Of a stretch of DNA of 64,000 bases, positions 36,918-46,523 are shown piece by piece (the first letter of the stretch is position 1; each line of letters opens with the position of its first letter). The notes below the pieces were generated by a model. It made no database searches. It had not been told where the DNA came from and was given only the letters and a program-made list of their open reading frames with translations. The DNA comes from Bradyrhizobium genosp. SA-3 (GTDB lineage: Bacteria > Pseudomonadota > Alphaproteobacteria > Rhizobiales > Xanthobacteraceae), in assembly GCF_004212635.1 (NCBI RefSeq), contig NZ_PSRT01000002.1, positions 1-64,000 of the forward strand, read 5' to 3'. The position numbers and the translations under genes were made by a program.

Positions 36918-38399
36918 CTATCGTTCCAGGCTTGATTGATCGACGAAGATGCGAACGCGGCCGACGTCCCCGACCTCGCGGTAGTGACTGAGCTCCTTTT
37001 GCAGCTCGGGATCCGAATTGGCCCAGGCCAACCAGTCGAACTCGAACGTGCTCAGCAGATAGGTATCCACGAGAATGACATTTGGCCGGCCGTTTCGCAG
37101 ATCCGCCAGCAAATGCCGTCGTTCGAAATTGATGATGCCTTCCAATTTCGCCCGCTCCTCTTCAGTCGGGTGCGAGCTGTTCTCGCGCAGAATTGCGCCG
37201 GCCGCCAAGAGCTGCGCACACGAGCTGCCCACCCAGGTGCCGCCGATCTGACGGACGAGCGGATGCCCCAGGCCGATGTGGTCGGTGATCGTAAGCAGCC
37301 GTGGCTGTTTCACGACGGCCTGGACACGCTCCTTCAGCGGCGGAAACCCCGGAGCCGGTGAGGACAAATAGAGCCCGATAGCCACAATCGTAGCGAGGCC
37401 ACCGATCACGATGGGCATTCGCACCGTCTTCGTGCAAACCTGCAGCAACGGCGCCGTAATCGCAAACAGGCAAAGCGCGAAAGCCGTATATGGCCAACCC
37501 TTGCCCTGAACAAGGAAACCCGCGGCTCCGCCGACCGCTGCGGCCAGCCAAGGGATTGCATCGCTCCGCATTTCCAGCGTTTCACGGCCAAACAGGCACA
37601 GGAAGCCGATGGAAGCGCCTATCACGGCAATTGGAATGGGGAGCAGGCTACCAAATTCCCTTCTGATCGGCAGATAAGCCTCGGCGACCATCGGGGCATA
37701 GGTGGAGAGATAGGCGGGGAAGAGCGCTACGACCACCGCCCCGTAGCCGATGACGACAGCGCCGGCCGTGCATGCTTCCGAGGTGAACAAGGGCCTTAGA
37801 GAACGCTGGCGGAGCGCGCCCAGGAGGATCGGGAGGCCTGCCACCAGAGCAAAGAAGGGCTTGATACTCATGGCCAGCCCCGCCCCCGCTCCGGCGACGA
37901 TCGCGATCCATCCAGGATCGAGGCCACGCCAGCGCAGTGCGGTGATGGCGACAAACGGGGTCAGTGCGATGGCCGCGATGTGTTCACGTTGTCCGAATAT
38001 GGCACCTGGTAGAATTGCAAGCAGAAGCGCAAACGACCACGTTGAAATACTTCTCTCCCGGGCTCCCAGCTTTGCGGCCGCGGCTGCTCGGTCCATCATC
38101 AGAAGCGCACCGGCGATCTCGACAATCACGAGGACGATCACGATGAATTCGGGTGCAACGCCGGTCATTCGCGACAGCATCACCGCCGGCATGTACATGT
38201 AGACCGACAGGGGCGGGTTGGACTCGAACAGGTCGATCCCAAGCTTCCGGCCATCCAGGATTTTTTCGTTTGCAGTCAGAAGCCAACCCAAATCCGCGTT
38301 GAGAACGAGCGGGATTTGAATGACCAGCGCCGCCAGGAGGATCGCAGCCACGACAATCCAACGTCGTCTTGCGCTGAATTTGTGATCTAGCAGACCCAC
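36918..38399 (-). CDS. Polytopic membrane protein, GT-C glycosyltransferase-like
   Basis: A 493-residue protein with about 10-12 membrane helices up to residue 375 and a C-terminal soluble domain of about 120 residues. The first periplasmic loop reads NADLGWLLTANEKILDGRKLGIDLFESNPPLSVYMYMP: the early acidic residue and the N-P-P-L pattern recall GT-C/PMT-type polyprenyl-phosphate-sugar glycosyltransferases, which use such a loop for catalysis. The soluble tail (NFERRHLLADLRNGRPNVILVD...FEFDWLAWANSDPEL) is also typical of this uncharacterised group. It is a single gene on its strand; its sugar and acceptor are unknown. Confidence 0.65.
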   Translation of the reverse strand: MGLLDHKFSARRRWIVVAAILLAALVIQIPLVLNADLGWLLTANEKILDGRKLGIDLFESNPPLSVYMYMPAVMLSRMTGVAPEFIVIVLVIVEIAGALLMMDRAAAAAKLGARERSISTWSFALLLAILPGAIFGQREHIAAIALTPFVAITALRWRGLDPGWIAIVAGAGAGLAMSIKPFFALVAGLPILLGALRQRSLRPLFTSEACTAGAVVIGYGAVVVALFPAYLSTYAPMVAEAYLPIRREFGSLLPIPIAVIGASIGFLCLFGRETLEMRSDAIPWLAAAVGGAAGFLVQGKGWPYTAFALCLFAITAPLLQVCTKTVRMPIVIGGLATIVAIGLYLSSPAPGFPPLKERVQAVVKQPRLLTITDHIGLGHPLVRQIGGTWVGSSCAQLLAAGAILRENSSHPTEEERAKLEGIINFERRHLLADLRNGRPNVILVDTYLLSTFEFDWLAWANSDPELQKELSHYREVGDVGRVRIFVDQSSLER

Positions 38400-38505
38400 G
38401 GCGTGACCTTCTCTTTCAGAGCAGCCCGTGGAGCCTTAAGCAGACATCCGCATCCATCGGGCATCTGCGTCTTTAGCGTACGCGCCCTAAAAGAGGGTAA
38501 CAGCC

Positions 38506-39738
38506 CTACCCCGCCATCACCCCGCCCCGCCTGATCAGTTCCTTGCCGACCGCCGCCAGATGCACCTGGTCCGGCCCGTCGCCGATGCGGATGAAGCGGG
38601 CATAGACGTAGGCGCGGGCGAGGAACGTGTCTTGCGAGACGCCGGCGGCGCCGTGGATCTGAATGGCGCGGTCGATGACGCGGGCGGCCATGCTGGGCAC
38701 CACGATCTTGGCGGCCGCGATCAGATCGCGCGCGGCCTTGTTGCCGTCACGGTCCATCTTGTCGGCGGCTTGCAGCGTGAGCAGCCGCGCCTGCGCGATC
38801 TCGCAGAAGGAGTTGGCGATGTCCTCGCGCACCGAGCCCTGCTCGGCCAGCGGCTTGCCGAAGGCTGTGCGGGAAACCGCGCGCTGGCACATCAATTCCA
38901 GCGCGCGCTGGGCGCAGCCGATCGGCCGCATGCAATGGTGGATGCGGCCGGGGCCGAGCCGACCTTGCGCGATCTCGAAGCCGCGGCCCTCGCCGAGCAG
39001 GATGTTCTCGGCGGGCACACGGACGTTGTCGTAAACGATCTCGGGATGGCCGACCGGGGCGTCGTCGTAGCCGTAGGTCAGCATGTCGCGGACGATGCGC
39101 ACGCCGGGCGTCGCCTTCGGCACCAGGATCATGGATTGCTGGCGATGACGATCGGGATGGTCGGGCGCGGTCTTGCCCATCACGATCAGGATCTCGCAAT
39201 CCTCGTTCATCGCGCCTGATGTGAACCACTTCCGTCCGTTGATGACGTAGTCGCCGCCGTCGCGCCTGATCTCGCACTGGATGTTGGTGGCATCGCTGGA
39301 GGCAACCTGCGGCTCCGTCATCGAGAAGCCGGAGCGGATGCGCCCCTCCAAGAGCGGCTTCAGCCAGCGTTCCTGCTGCGCCGACGTGCCGTAATTCGCC
39401 AGCACCTCCATGTTGCCGACATCAGGGGCCGAGCAGTTGAAGACCTCGGGCGCCCAGAGGATGCGGCCCATGATCTCCTTCACGGGCGCATATTCGAGAT
39501 TGGTCAGGCTTGAGTTGGGAATATCTGGGCCGTGCTCGCCGGAGAGAAACAGGTTCCAGAGCCCCTGCTCCCGCGCCAGCCGCTTCAGGTCCTGGAGCAC
39601 AGGCGGCGTCTTGTAGCGCGCAGCCTCGGGCTTGACCTGCTCGTAATAGAGCTCCTCGACGGGCTCGACATGCGTCCGCATGAATTGGCGGACGCGGTCC
39701 TGGAGCTCGAGCGAACGGGGAGAGTGTTGAAAGTGCAT
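38506..39738 (-). CDS. Acyl-CoA dehydrogenase
   Basis: A 410-residue FAD-dependent acyl-CoA dehydrogenase. FAD- and substrate-binding stretches are visible: [17 protein letters not shown] and [26 protein letters not shown] in the middle domain, and [44 protein letters not shown] at the C-terminus. The C-terminal half matches the ACAD10/11-like group rather than short-chain SCAD. It catalyses alpha,beta-desaturation of an acyl-CoA, passing electrons to ETF. It is monocistronic in this window, so the substrate is not indicated by context. It follows an intergenic cluster of repeats. Confidence 0.88.
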   Translation of the reverse strand: MHFQHSPRSLELQDRVRQFMRTHVEPVEELYYEQVKPEAARYKTPPVLQDLKRLAREQGLWNLFLSGEHGPDIPNSSLTNLEYAPVKEIMGRILWAPEVFNCSAPDVGNMEVLANYGTSAQQERWLKPLLEGRIRSGFSMTEPQVASSDATNIQCEIRRDGGDYVINGRKWFTSGAMNEDCEILIVMGKTAPDHPDRHRQQSMILVPKATPGVRIVRDMLTYGYDDAPVGHPEIVYDNVRVPAENILLGEGRGFEIAQGRLGPGRIHHCMRPIGCAQRALELMCQRAVSRTAFGKPLAEQGSVREDIANSFCEIAQARLLTLQAADKMDRDGNKAARDLIAAAKIVVPSMAARVIDRAIQIHGAAGVSQDTFLARAYVYARFIRIGDGPDQVHLAAVGKELIRRGGVMAG

Positions 39739-39786
39739 CGTGTCCTCCTGTTCGTGCCGAGGGTTGGCCTTTCTCGGCTGCGTGAG

Positions 39787-39901
39787 CGCACGCCTCGCCC
39801 TTCGAGACGAACGCTCCGCGGTCTCCTCAGGGTGAGGCTAAGCGGCATCTGTGCCTTTGAAACTGCCGCCGCGCACTCCGTCCTCATCCTGAGGAGCCCG
39901 C
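39787..39901. repeat. Intergenic repeat with CTCATCCTGAGGAG motif
   Basis: CTCCTCAGGGTGAGG and CCTCATCCTGAGGAG form inverted modules around a spacer. It is the first of three tandem repeat elements filling the 373-base gap between the acyl-CoA dehydrogenase and substrate-binding-protein genes. Confidence 0.6.
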
Positions 39902-39910
39902 CACAAGTAT

Positions 39911-40003
39911 CGTAGGGTTGGCAAAGCAAAGCGTGCCCACCGCTTCTATTGCCGTGTTGAAAGGTGGTGGGCACGGCGCAAATGCGCCTTTGCCCACCCT
40001 ACG
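39911..40003. repeat. Inverted repeat CGTAGGGTTGGCAAAG ... CCTTTGCCCACCCTACG
   Basis: The outer arms CGTAGGGTTGGCAAAG and CTTTGCCCACCCTACG pair with few mismatches, and an inner GTGCCCACC/GGTGGGCAC pair nests inside, giving a cruciform-capable element. It is the second of the three adjacent repeats. Confidence 0.7.
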
Positions 40004-40026
40004 ATTCCGAAACCGCGTAGAAATAC

Positions 40027-40080
40027 CCCTCACCCGTCTCGCCGCGATCCACCCTCTCCCACAACAAGGGGAGAGGGTGC
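40027..40080. repeat. Intergenic repeat CCCCTCACCC ... GGGGAGAGGGTG
   Basis: The same family as the repeat near 203-388: CCCTCACCC, then CACCCTCTCCC pairing with GGGAGAGGGTG. It lies just downstream of the substrate-binding-protein gene and may act as its transcription end. Confidence 0.6.
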
Positions 40081-40111
40081 AGCGTCTCTGCAGCCGTTCT
40101 AGTTCCGCGCG

Positions 40112-41320
40112 TCACGTCCCGCGCAGCAGCTCGCTTGCCACGACCCAGTCGTTGCCGTCGAACTGGAGCATGTAGCCGTCCTTGATCGGGCGGAAATCCT
40201 GCGGGGTGGTGTTGAGGGTGATGCCGGGCATTAGCAGCGACAGCGGCACGTTCTTCATGTTCGATGCCTGCGCCATGATGTTCTCGCGCGTCAGATTGTC
40301 CTTGCACTGCTTGAGCAGCACCACCAGCGCCTCGGCGACGGTGTAGCCGTAGAGGCCGGCGACGTTGTTGACGTCGGCATTCGGCAGGCGTTTCTTCATG
40401 AAGTCGATATAGGCCGACATCGCCGGATCGTCCTTCGGCTGCTCGACGAAAGGCTTGAGCGCGCCGAGCGAGAGCACGCCCTTGCCGGCATCGAGGCCCG
40501 CCGGCACCATCACGGTCGCCTTGTTGGCGCAACCGGAGGCGAGGAAGCGCGTCGGCTGCCAGCCGACCTCATGGGCCTTGCGGATCGCCTGCGCGCAGGC
40601 GCGCGGCGTCACCGAATAGATCATGAAGACGTCGGCCTTGGTATTGGCGAGCGTCAGCACCTGGGAATCGACGGTGGGGTCAGCGACCTCGAAGCTCGAG
40701 GCCATCGCGATCGCCTTGTCGGCGTCGGCACCCAGCGCTTCCCTGATGCCGCGCAGATATTCCTTGCCGGCGTCGTCGTTCTGATAGAGCACCGCAAAGC
40801 GCGCATTCGGGTTCTTGGCGCGGGCATAGGCGACGTCGATCGCGGCTTCGCTGGTGTAGTTCGGCGCCCAGGGCAGCGCCATCGACCAGGGCATGTTGGC
40901 GGGATCGTTCCACTTCGAGGCCGAACTGATCAAGAACAGCTGCGGCACCTTGTTGCTGTTCAGGTATTTTGCGATCGCCGAGCTCGGCGCGGTACCCATG
41001 GTCGCGAAGATGAAGGCGACGCCCTCGCCCTCGACCAGCCGCCGCGCCGCTTCCATGGTCTTCGGCGGCGAGAACGCATCATCGAGCGAGACGAGATTGA
41101 GCTTGCGTCCGTTGACGCCGCCCTTCTCGTTGACTTCGTCGAAATAGGCCGCGATCACCCTGCCGGTGATGCTGAGCGGAGAAGCCGGCCCGCTATAGGG
41201 CATGGTGTTGCCGATCTTGATCTCGGTGTCAGTGACGCCGGGACCGTAGGATTTTTGCGCGGCGGCGGGCGTGGACAGACAGGCAGCCAGCGCTGCGGCC
41301 AGGACCAAAGCGGCTTTCAT
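40112..41320 (-). CDS. ABC transporter substrate-binding protein (branched-chain amino acid type)
   Basis: A 402-residue periplasmic binding protein of the LivJ/type-1 fold. The signal peptide is MKAALVLAAALAACLSTPAAAQ. The mature start KSYGPGVTDTEIKIGNTMPYSGPASPLS and the fold's second half (RFAVLYQNDDAGKEYLRGIREALG, VMIYSVTPRACAQAIRKA pattern) match the Bradyrhizobium family of Liv-type binding proteins, many of which bind aromatic or short organic acids instead of amino acids. No permease or ATPase genes are adjacent, so it is an orphan subunit here. The ligand is unknown. Confidence 0.88.
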   Translation of the reverse strand: MKAALVLAAALAACLSTPAAAQKSYGPGVTDTEIKIGNTMPYSGPASPLSITGRVIAAYFDEVNEKGGVNGRKLNLVSLDDAFSPPKTMEAARRLVEGEGVAFIFATMGTAPSSAIAKYLNSNKVPQLFLISSASKWNDPANMPWSMALPWAPNYTSEAAIDVAYARAKNPNARFAVLYQNDDAGKEYLRGIREALGADADKAIAMASSFEVADPTVDSQVLTLANTKADVFMIYSVTPRACAQAIRKAHEVGWQPTRFLASGCANKATVMVPAGLDAGKGVLSLGALKPFVEQPKDDPAMSAYIDFMKKRLPNADVNNVAGLYGYTVAEALVVLLKQCKDNLTRENIMAQASNMKNVPLSLLMPGITLNTTPQDFRPIKDGYMLQFDGNDWVVASELLRGT

Positions 41321-41447
41321 GGTTTCTCCCGGTGATTTTTCGTCCGCGCGAGGCGGTCACGCGGCGTGCTGCTTCTTGTCAGCGCGCCAGCTCAGCGGAG
41401 TTCCGCAAGATGGTCTTGCGTCGAGTTGCTGATGGCCTCTTCCACCC

Positions 41448-42023
41448 CTAGCGGCGCCGCTTCAAGCTGAAGCCGAGGCTGATCCAGCCGGCCCCCGCCA
41501 TGATCAGGTCGATGCCGAGGAACAGGCCGAGGATGTAGACGCTGTTCACCGGCCAGCGCGCCACGATCAAGAGGCCGAGCAGCAGCGTGATGGCACCTGA
41601 CAGCGCTACCCAAACCCACGGGCTTTCGCGCTTCATGCTGAAGGCGAGAAACAGCCGGACGACGCCCGAAGCGATCAGCGAGGCGCCCAGGAACAGCGTC
41701 AGCAGGACTGCCGCGAACAGCGGGTTCTCGAAGGTCAGGAAGCCCGCGATGACATAGAGCACGCCGAGCAAGGCCCAGATCAAAAACTTGCCCCAGCTCT
41801 TCATCTGAAATGCGCCGATGATCTCGGCCGCGCCAGCGACGATCATCATAGCGCCGACCACGATCACGCTCGCCACCGTCGCCATCACCACGCTGCCGAG
41901 CGCGACGAAGCCGGCGACGAGGTAGATGACACCGAGGGCGACGATCCAGCCCCATTTGGCATGTAGCGCCGCGATGCCCGAGCCAAGGCCAAGACGATGG
42001 GAGGTATCCGATGCACTTGTCAT
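41448..42023 (-). CDS. HdeD family acid-resistance/stress membrane protein
   Basis: A 191-residue protein with six membrane helices arranged as three hairpins from about residue 22 to the end, which is the HdeD (DUF308) layout; HdeD is linked to acid resistance in E. coli, with no known biochemical activity. The ATG at 42021-42023 was chosen because AGGAG lies 7 bases upstream and the helices begin right after it. A symmetrical FNR/FixK-type box lies about 100 bases upstream, suggesting induction at low oxygen. It follows the Rieske/FAD reductase gene on the same strand. Confidence 0.83.
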   Translation of the reverse strand: MTSASDTSHRLGLGSGIAALHAKWGWIVALGVIYLVAGFVALGSVVMATVASVIVVGAMMIVAGAAEIIGAFQMKSWGKFLIWALLGVLYVIAGFLTFENPLFAAVLLTLFLGASLIASGVVRLFLAFSMKRESPWVWVALSGAITLLLGLLIVARWPVNSVYILGLFLGIDLIMAGAGWISLGFSLKRRR

Positions 42024-42121
42024 GACGCCACTCCTGCATGCGAAGCCCGGAGACACTCGCCAGGATAGCACAGGTCGATCCGGGACGACAGCCAGCAGAG
42101 CAGCCGCTGACGGCAACAACA

Positions 42122-42135
42122 TTGACGCAAATCAA
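42122..42135 (-). promoter_or_regulatory. FNR/FixK-type box upstream of the HdeD-family gene
   Basis: On the minus strand the sequence is TTGATTTGCGTCAA, matching the TTGAT-N4-GTCAA (TTGA-N6-TCAA) half-sites of the CRP/FNR family, including FixK2 in Bradyrhizobium. It lies between the stop of the Rieske/FAD reductase gene and the start of the HdeD-family gene, about 99 bases before the ATG. One such 14-mer can also occur by chance. Confidence 0.55.
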
Positions 42136-42151
42136 GATCGAATGCGGCGCG

Positions 42152-43675
42152 TCAGGCGCGCGACCGCTCCATCTCGAGCTCGGCCTTGAGATTGTCGAGG
42201 TCGCGGTAGATCGAAGCAACCGCGAGCACCCGGCCGCCCCTGCGGTATTTCAGCAGGCAGTCCTTGCCGGGTATGCTGCCGTCGATCGCGACGTCGTCGA
42301 AGTTCTCGGCGTGACCGACATAGTTGATCGGCACGTCGTAGTGCTGGGACCAGAAGAACGGCACGGCATCGAAGCGCTCGCGCTTGCCGAGCATGTTGCG
42401 CGCCGCGGTCTGGCCTTGGCGTTCGGCCACCACCCAATGCTCGATGCGGATGGTCTGCCGTGAATGCGGATCGGGCCAGCGCGCGATGTCGCCGGCGGCG
42501 AAGATGCCGGACACGCTGGTTTCGAGATATTCGCTCACGCTGACGCCGCGGTCGGCGGCAAGGCCCGCCTGCTCGGCGAGCGCGAGGCGCGGCTTGACGC
42601 CGATGCCGACCACGACGAGATCGGCCTCGATCACCGTGCCGCTCTTCAGCGTCGCGCGCATGCCATCGAGCTTTTCCACCGTATCCTTCAAGTGGAAGAT
42701 GACGCCATTCTCTTCATGCAGTGACCGGACGAAATCGCCCATCTCGGCGCCGAGCACCTTCTGCATCGGCCGTTCTTCCGGCGCGACCACATGGACTTCC
42801 AGCTTGCGCGCGCGCAAGGAGGCCGCGACCTCGAGACCAATGAAGCTGGCGCCGATCACGAGCGCGCGTTTTGCGCTGCCCGCCGCCGTGATGATGGCGC
42901 GGCTGTCGGCGACGGATCGCAAGGTGTGGACATGCGGCTGGTCGGCGCCGGGGATCTGGAGTTTCACCGGCTCGGCCCCGGTCGCAAGCAGAAGCCGGTC
43001 GAACGGCAGCCTGTCGCCATTGCCCAGCGTGACGCTGCGAGACTTGGGATCGATCGCAGAAACATTCGTGTTAAGCCTGAGATCGATGCCGGCGTCCCGA
43101 TAGTAATCCTCGGGCCGTAACGGCAGCCAGTCCTCGGGCGCGTTGCCGGCGAGATAGTCCTTGGAGAGGTTCGGCCGATCGACCGGCATCGCGCCGTCGC
43201 TGCTCAGCATGGTGATGGCGCCAGCAAACCCCTCGCGGCGGAGCGTCTCGGCCGCGGCGAAGCCAGCCGCGCCGCCGCCGACGATCACGAATTTCTCCGG
43301 CGTCGGCGCGCTGCGGTGCGCTAACGACGGTCTCGGTGCCTCGTGCTTGCGCTGAACGACGATGTTGTCCCGGTCGCGCGTGACCTCCCACACCGCCAGC
43401 GCGTTCAGCGCCGGCGGGCGGGTGGCTTCGCCTGTGCGCAGGGAAAAGCAGGCGTGATGCCAGGGACAGCGGATGGTGTCGCCGACCACCAGCCCTTCGG
43501 CGAGCGGGCCGTGGTAGTGGCTGCAGGCCGGCTCGATCGCAAAAATCTCGCTGCCGGCCTGCACCAGCAGGACGTCTTCCTCGCCGACATGGCCGAGCAA
43601 TTTGCCGTCCTTGAAATCGGCGGGCGACACGCCCCTGGTCAGATCGGGTCCGCTCGGCTTGTTGTCCTGAGTCAT
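42152..43675 (-). CDS. Rieske-domain-containing FAD/NAD(P)-dependent oxidoreductase (AIFL-like)
   Basis: A 507-residue fusion. An N-terminal Rieske [2Fe-2S] domain (about residues 10-110) carries C51-S-H53 and C70-P-W-H73. Next comes a pyridine-nucleotide-disulphide reductase module (about 127-400) with an FAD motif G133-G-G-A-A-G138 and an NAD motif near VIGASFIGLEVAASLRARK, and a C-terminal reductase tail. This is the layout of ferredoxin-reductase/AIF-like proteins such as those paired with Rieske non-haem oxygenases. Here it has no oxygenase partner nearby. It could pass electrons from NADH to an unknown acceptor. It precedes the HdeD-family gene on the same strand. Confidence 0.87.
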   Translation of the reverse strand: MTQDNKPSGPDLTRGVSPADFKDGKLLGHVGEEDVLLVQAGSEIFAIEPACSHYHGPLAEGLVVGDTIRCPWHHACFSLRTGEATRPPALNALAVWEVTRDRDNIVVQRKHEAPRPSLAHRSAPTPEKFVIVGGGAAGFAAAETLRREGFAGAITMLSSDGAMPVDRPNLSKDYLAGNAPEDWLPLRPEDYYRDAGIDLRLNTNVSAIDPKSRSVTLGNGDRLPFDRLLLATGAEPVKLQIPGADQPHVHTLRSVADSRAIITAAGSAKRALVIGASFIGLEVAASLRARKLEVHVVAPEERPMQKVLGAEMGDFVRSLHEENGVIFHLKDTVEKLDGMRATLKSGTVIEADLVVVGIGVKPRLALAEQAGLAADRGVSVSEYLETSVSGIFAAGDIARWPDPHSRQTIRIEHWVVAERQGQTAARNMLGKRERFDAVPFFWSQHYDVPINYVGHAENFDDVAIDGSIPGKDCLLKYRRGGRVLAVASIYRDLDNLKAELEMERSRA

Positions 43676-43706
43676 GGTGCCGTCTCCTTGGCTCGCGCCG
43701 CGTGGC

Positions 43707-44333
43707 TCACGTGTCCGAATTGGCTAACCCCAACAACTCCTGTCGTGTCAGCGCATTGTCACGGAACACCCCCAGCATGCGACTGGTGACGAGATCGGTC
43801 CCGGGCTTGTACGCGCCGCGCGTGGTCATGCAGTGATGCGTCGCCTTGATGATGACGCCGACGCCTTGAGGCTCCAGCACGTCGTTGATGGTGTTGGCGA
43901 TCTGCGCAGTCATCTTCTCCTGGATCTGGAGGCGCTTGGCATAGATGTCCACGACCCGCGCCAGCTTGGAGATGCCGACCACGCGCCCCTGCGGGATATA
44001 GGCGACCCAGGCGCGGCCAACGATCGGTGCTATGTGGTGCTCGCAATGGCTTTCGAAGCGGACGCCGCGCAGGACGATCATCTCGTCATAGCCTTCGATC
44101 TCCTCGAAGGTCTTTTGCAGGATTTCGGTCGGATCCAGCGCATAGCCGGAAAAATATTCTTCGAAGGCACGCGCAACCCGATCCGGCGTGTCGCGCAGGC
44201 CGTCGCGCGCGGGATCATCGCCCGCCCAGCGGATCATGGTCCGGACCGCTTGCTCGACCTCCGCCCGAGCAGGCCGCTCGGTTGGCCTCTGCGCCACCGC
44301 GACACGTTCCAGCTTGCGCACTTGCGACTTCAT
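43707..44333 (-). CDS. folE: GTP cyclohydrolase I
   Basis: A 208-residue FolE, which converts GTP to dihydroneopterin triphosphate, the first step of folate (and tetrahydropterin) biosynthesis. The zinc ligands are C97 and H100 (SHCEHH) and C168 (THHCMTTRG), and the substrate-binding stretches [31 protein letters not shown] and FEEYFSGY are present. Its 5' extension of about 25 residues is a little longer than usual. It lies 31 bases upstream of the Rieske/FAD reductase on the same strand, so co-transcription is possible, but I know of no functional link. Confidence 0.95.
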   Translation of the reverse strand: MKSQVRKLERVAVAQRPTERPARAEVEQAVRTMIRWAGDDPARDGLRDTPDRVARAFEEYFSGYALDPTEILQKTFEEIEGYDEMIVLRGVRFESHCEHHIAPIVGRAWVAYIPQGRVVGISKLARVVDIYAKRLQIQEKMTAQIANTINDVLEPQGVGVIIKATHHCMTTRGAYKPGTDLVTSRMLGVFRDNALTRQELLGLANSDT

Positions 44334-44464
44334 CTAGATCCTCCCTGCAACGAGCCGCGACACAGACGCGGCCCCACAGCTTGGACGGCTGCAATCGGAA
44401 AAGGTTCCCAGGATCAGGAAAAATCGGAAGGACGACAAGCCAGCCGCGAGACGAGAACCCAGCT

Positions 44465-45355
44465 CTATGAGGCCGCCTTCCGGACATCGAGCACGGCCTG
44501 CGCCCATTCGGCCGGCCGCTCTTGCGGCAAATTATGACCGGCGCCCGCGAACACGCGCCGCTCGAAGAATGCCTCGAACTTGCGCGCGTGGTGGGCGGTG
44601 CCGGGATTGACGCCGTCGCTGTCGCCGTCGATCGCGATCGTCGGGACGCGGATCGGCGGTTGGCTTGCGAGCTTGGCCTCGATCGCGGCATAAGCGGGGT
44701 CGCCCGCGACCAGTGCATAGCGGTGGCGATAGGAGTGGACTACGACGTCGACGAAATCGGGATTGTCGAACGCCGCGGCGCTCTTCTCGAACGTGGCGTC
44801 GTCGAACGTCCATTTCGGCGACCACATCGACCAGAGCTGACGCGCAAAGCCGCGCCGGTTGCGCTCCAGCGCGTGGCGGCCACGCTCGTTGTGGAGCAGA
44901 TATTGATACCAGAGCGCGGCCTCCTCCGGCGGCGAGGCCGGCTCCATCGCGCGGGCGATGTTCTGGATGTTGTAGGAATTGCCGGAGACGAGGGCGATCA
45001 CGCGCTCCGGATAGAGCGCTGATACCACGCAGGCGGCGCGTCCGCCCCAGTCATAGCCGCCGACGACCGCACGCGTGATGCCGAGTGCGTCCATGAAGGC
45101 CAGCAGGTCGGCGCCGAGCGCCGCTTGCTCGCCGGAGCGCAGCGTCTCGGCCGCACGAAACCGCGTCGGCCCGTAGCCGCGCAGCCAGGGCACCAGCACC
45201 CGTGCGCCGGCTTGTGCGATCAACGGCGCGGTTTCCGCGTAGGCGTTCACGTCATAGGGAAAGCCGTGGCCCATGATGCAGGGCCAGCCATCGGGCGCGC
45301 CGTAGTCGAGATAGGCGATGTCGAGGACATCGGTGGTGATGGTTTTTTGTTGCAT
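44465..45355 (-). CDS. Epoxide-hydrolase/haloalkane-dehalogenase-like alpha/beta hydrolase
   Basis: A 296-residue alpha/beta hydrolase. The nucleophile position in VVGGYDWGGRAA is Asp (D102) instead of Ser, which is the signature of epoxide hydrolases and haloalkane dehalogenases. The HGFP motif (residues 30-33) gives the oxyanion hole and the late GAGHNLPQE gives the catalytic His. The ATG giving MQQKTITTDV was chosen; an in-frame extension upstream would run into an intergenic inverted repeat. It is a single gene between folE and the HD-domain gene. Its substrate is unknown. Confidence 0.82.
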   Translation of the reverse strand: MQQKTITTDVLDIAYLDYGAPDGWPCIMGHGFPYDVNAYAETAPLIAQAGARVLVPWLRGYGPTRFRAAETLRSGEQAALGADLLAFMDALGITRAVVGGYDWGGRAACVVSALYPERVIALVSGNSYNIQNIARAMEPASPPEEAALWYQYLLHNERGRHALERNRRGFARQLWSMWSPKWTFDDATFEKSAAAFDNPDFVDVVVHSYRHRYALVAGDPAYAAIEAKLASQPPIRVPTIAIDGDSDGVNPGTAHHARKFEAFFERRVFAGAGHNLPQERPAEWAQAVLDVRKAAS

Positions 45356-45379
45356 GATTTGCTCACCGATTGACGCGTC

Positions 45380-45460
45380 GTAGCCCGTATGGAGCGCAGC
45401 GGAATACGGGATTCGCGGATGCAGGCGTCCCCGCATTCCGCTTCGCTCCATGCGGGCTAC
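45380..45460. repeat. Long imperfect inverted repeat (31-bp arms)
   Basis: Arms 45380-45410 and 45430-45460 pair at 28 of 31 positions (GTAGCCCG...GGAATACGGG type) around a 19-base loop. It occupies most of the short gap between the HD-domain gene's 3' end and the epoxide-hydrolase-like gene's start. Confidence 0.8.
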
Positions 45461-45478
45461 AAGAGACGACGAGCCGAT

Positions 45479-46306
45479 CTATCTCTGCGGACCGGACAGC
45501 GAGATGTCGCGTTCGGCGCGGAACACGTTGCTATAGAGATTGGCGATCCACTGCCGGCCGATCTCGGTCTTGTTGAGATAGCCGATCTCGGTCTGGATGT
45601 GCGGTGCGACGCTGTTCCAGTAGAACTGCGGATAGCGGTTGACGATGTCGGCGGGCGAGTCGTAGCCGAGCTGGCGGTTGATGCCGACCTCTTCGAACTC
45701 GTAATAGAGCGCGTTGGCCTTGCGCAGATAGTTGGGATCGCCGAGCTGGCCGATGAAATCGGCGGCGCGCAGGATCGAGGCTTCGTCGTCGTACTCCTGA
45801 CCCTCGCGGGCCGGAAAGCGCGTGCCCTCGATGGCGCGCGCGATGCGGTCGGGGTCGACTCCAGGAATATGTCGCAGCCGGCGCGTCACATAAAGCTTCG
45901 ACCGATCGACGTGATACATCATCAAGCTGGCGTCAGATGCACCGCGCGGCAGGGAGATCTTGGTGTCGGCCGCATCGATCACGAATCCGTCGCCGTCATC
46001 CTCCTCGAACAGGCCTCGCACATAGCCGATGTCGTGGGCGAGGCAGGCAACCAGGACATGGACGTAATCTTCAGCCGACAGATGGGTATGAAGACTTCGC
46101 CCGCTGAGGATCGCCTGGGCTGCCAGCGTCACCAGCATCGTATGCTCGATATTGTGGTAAAGCGCATCGCTGTTGCCGATGCATTCCATCGCGGTGCGAG
46201 TGGCGCTCTCGACGATACTGGCAGACGTCTCATCGTACCGGCGGCGCATGAACCTACCGAGCAACTTCTCCAGGGTCTCGGCCGCCAGTCGCGGTAACGT
46301 CATCAT
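45479..46306 (-). CDS. HD-domain phosphohydrolase-like protein
   Basis: A 275-residue protein with an HD-type metal-binding region: H55 in YHNIEHTMLVT, then H91-D92 in ACLAHDIGY, and an Asp farther on (RAADFIGQL) that would complete the H...HD...D site. The pattern resembles HD-GYP/PDEase-type phosphohydrolases acting on nucleotides or phosphodiesters. It lies downstream of the transglutaminase/ATP-grasp cassette on the same strand (217-base gap) and could be linked to it, but the two may be independent. No signal peptide or membrane segment is seen. Confidence 0.75.
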   Translation of the reverse strand: MMTLPRLAAETLEKLLGRFMRRRYDETSASIVESATRTAMECIGNSDALYHNIEHTMLVTLAAQAILSGRSLHTHLSAEDYVHVLVACLAHDIGYVRGLFEEDDGDGFVIDAADTKISLPRGASDASLMMYHVDRSKLYVTRRLRHIPGVDPDRIARAIEGTRFPAREGQEYDDEASILRAADFIGQLGDPNYLRKANALYYEFEEVGINRQLGYDSPADIVNRYPQFYWNSVAPHIQTEIGYLNKTEIGRQWIANLYSNVFRAERDISLSGPQR

Positions 46307-46523
46307 GGATGCAGCCCCGTCTGTCGATGGTATTCCACGCCAACTCCCGACGTTTCATTCTTGTCCTCGGCGCACCAGTCAGCATAGCCCATCTTGGGCC
46401 GAGGGACCAAATCCCGGGACGAGAGCACGGAAAAATATTGCAGTTGCGCTCCGCCATATCGCGGTTGCAGCGATGGCGCGATACATCCTAAAGGGGGCCG
46501 GCGTCCAGACCGCAAGATTGCGG

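Noticed and set aside
46303..46390. A short frame reading MGYADWCAEDKNETSG that ends in the HD gene's start
   Set aside because: The composition looks protein-like, but it is only about 29 codons, with no homology I recognise. It could be a remnant but cannot be supported.
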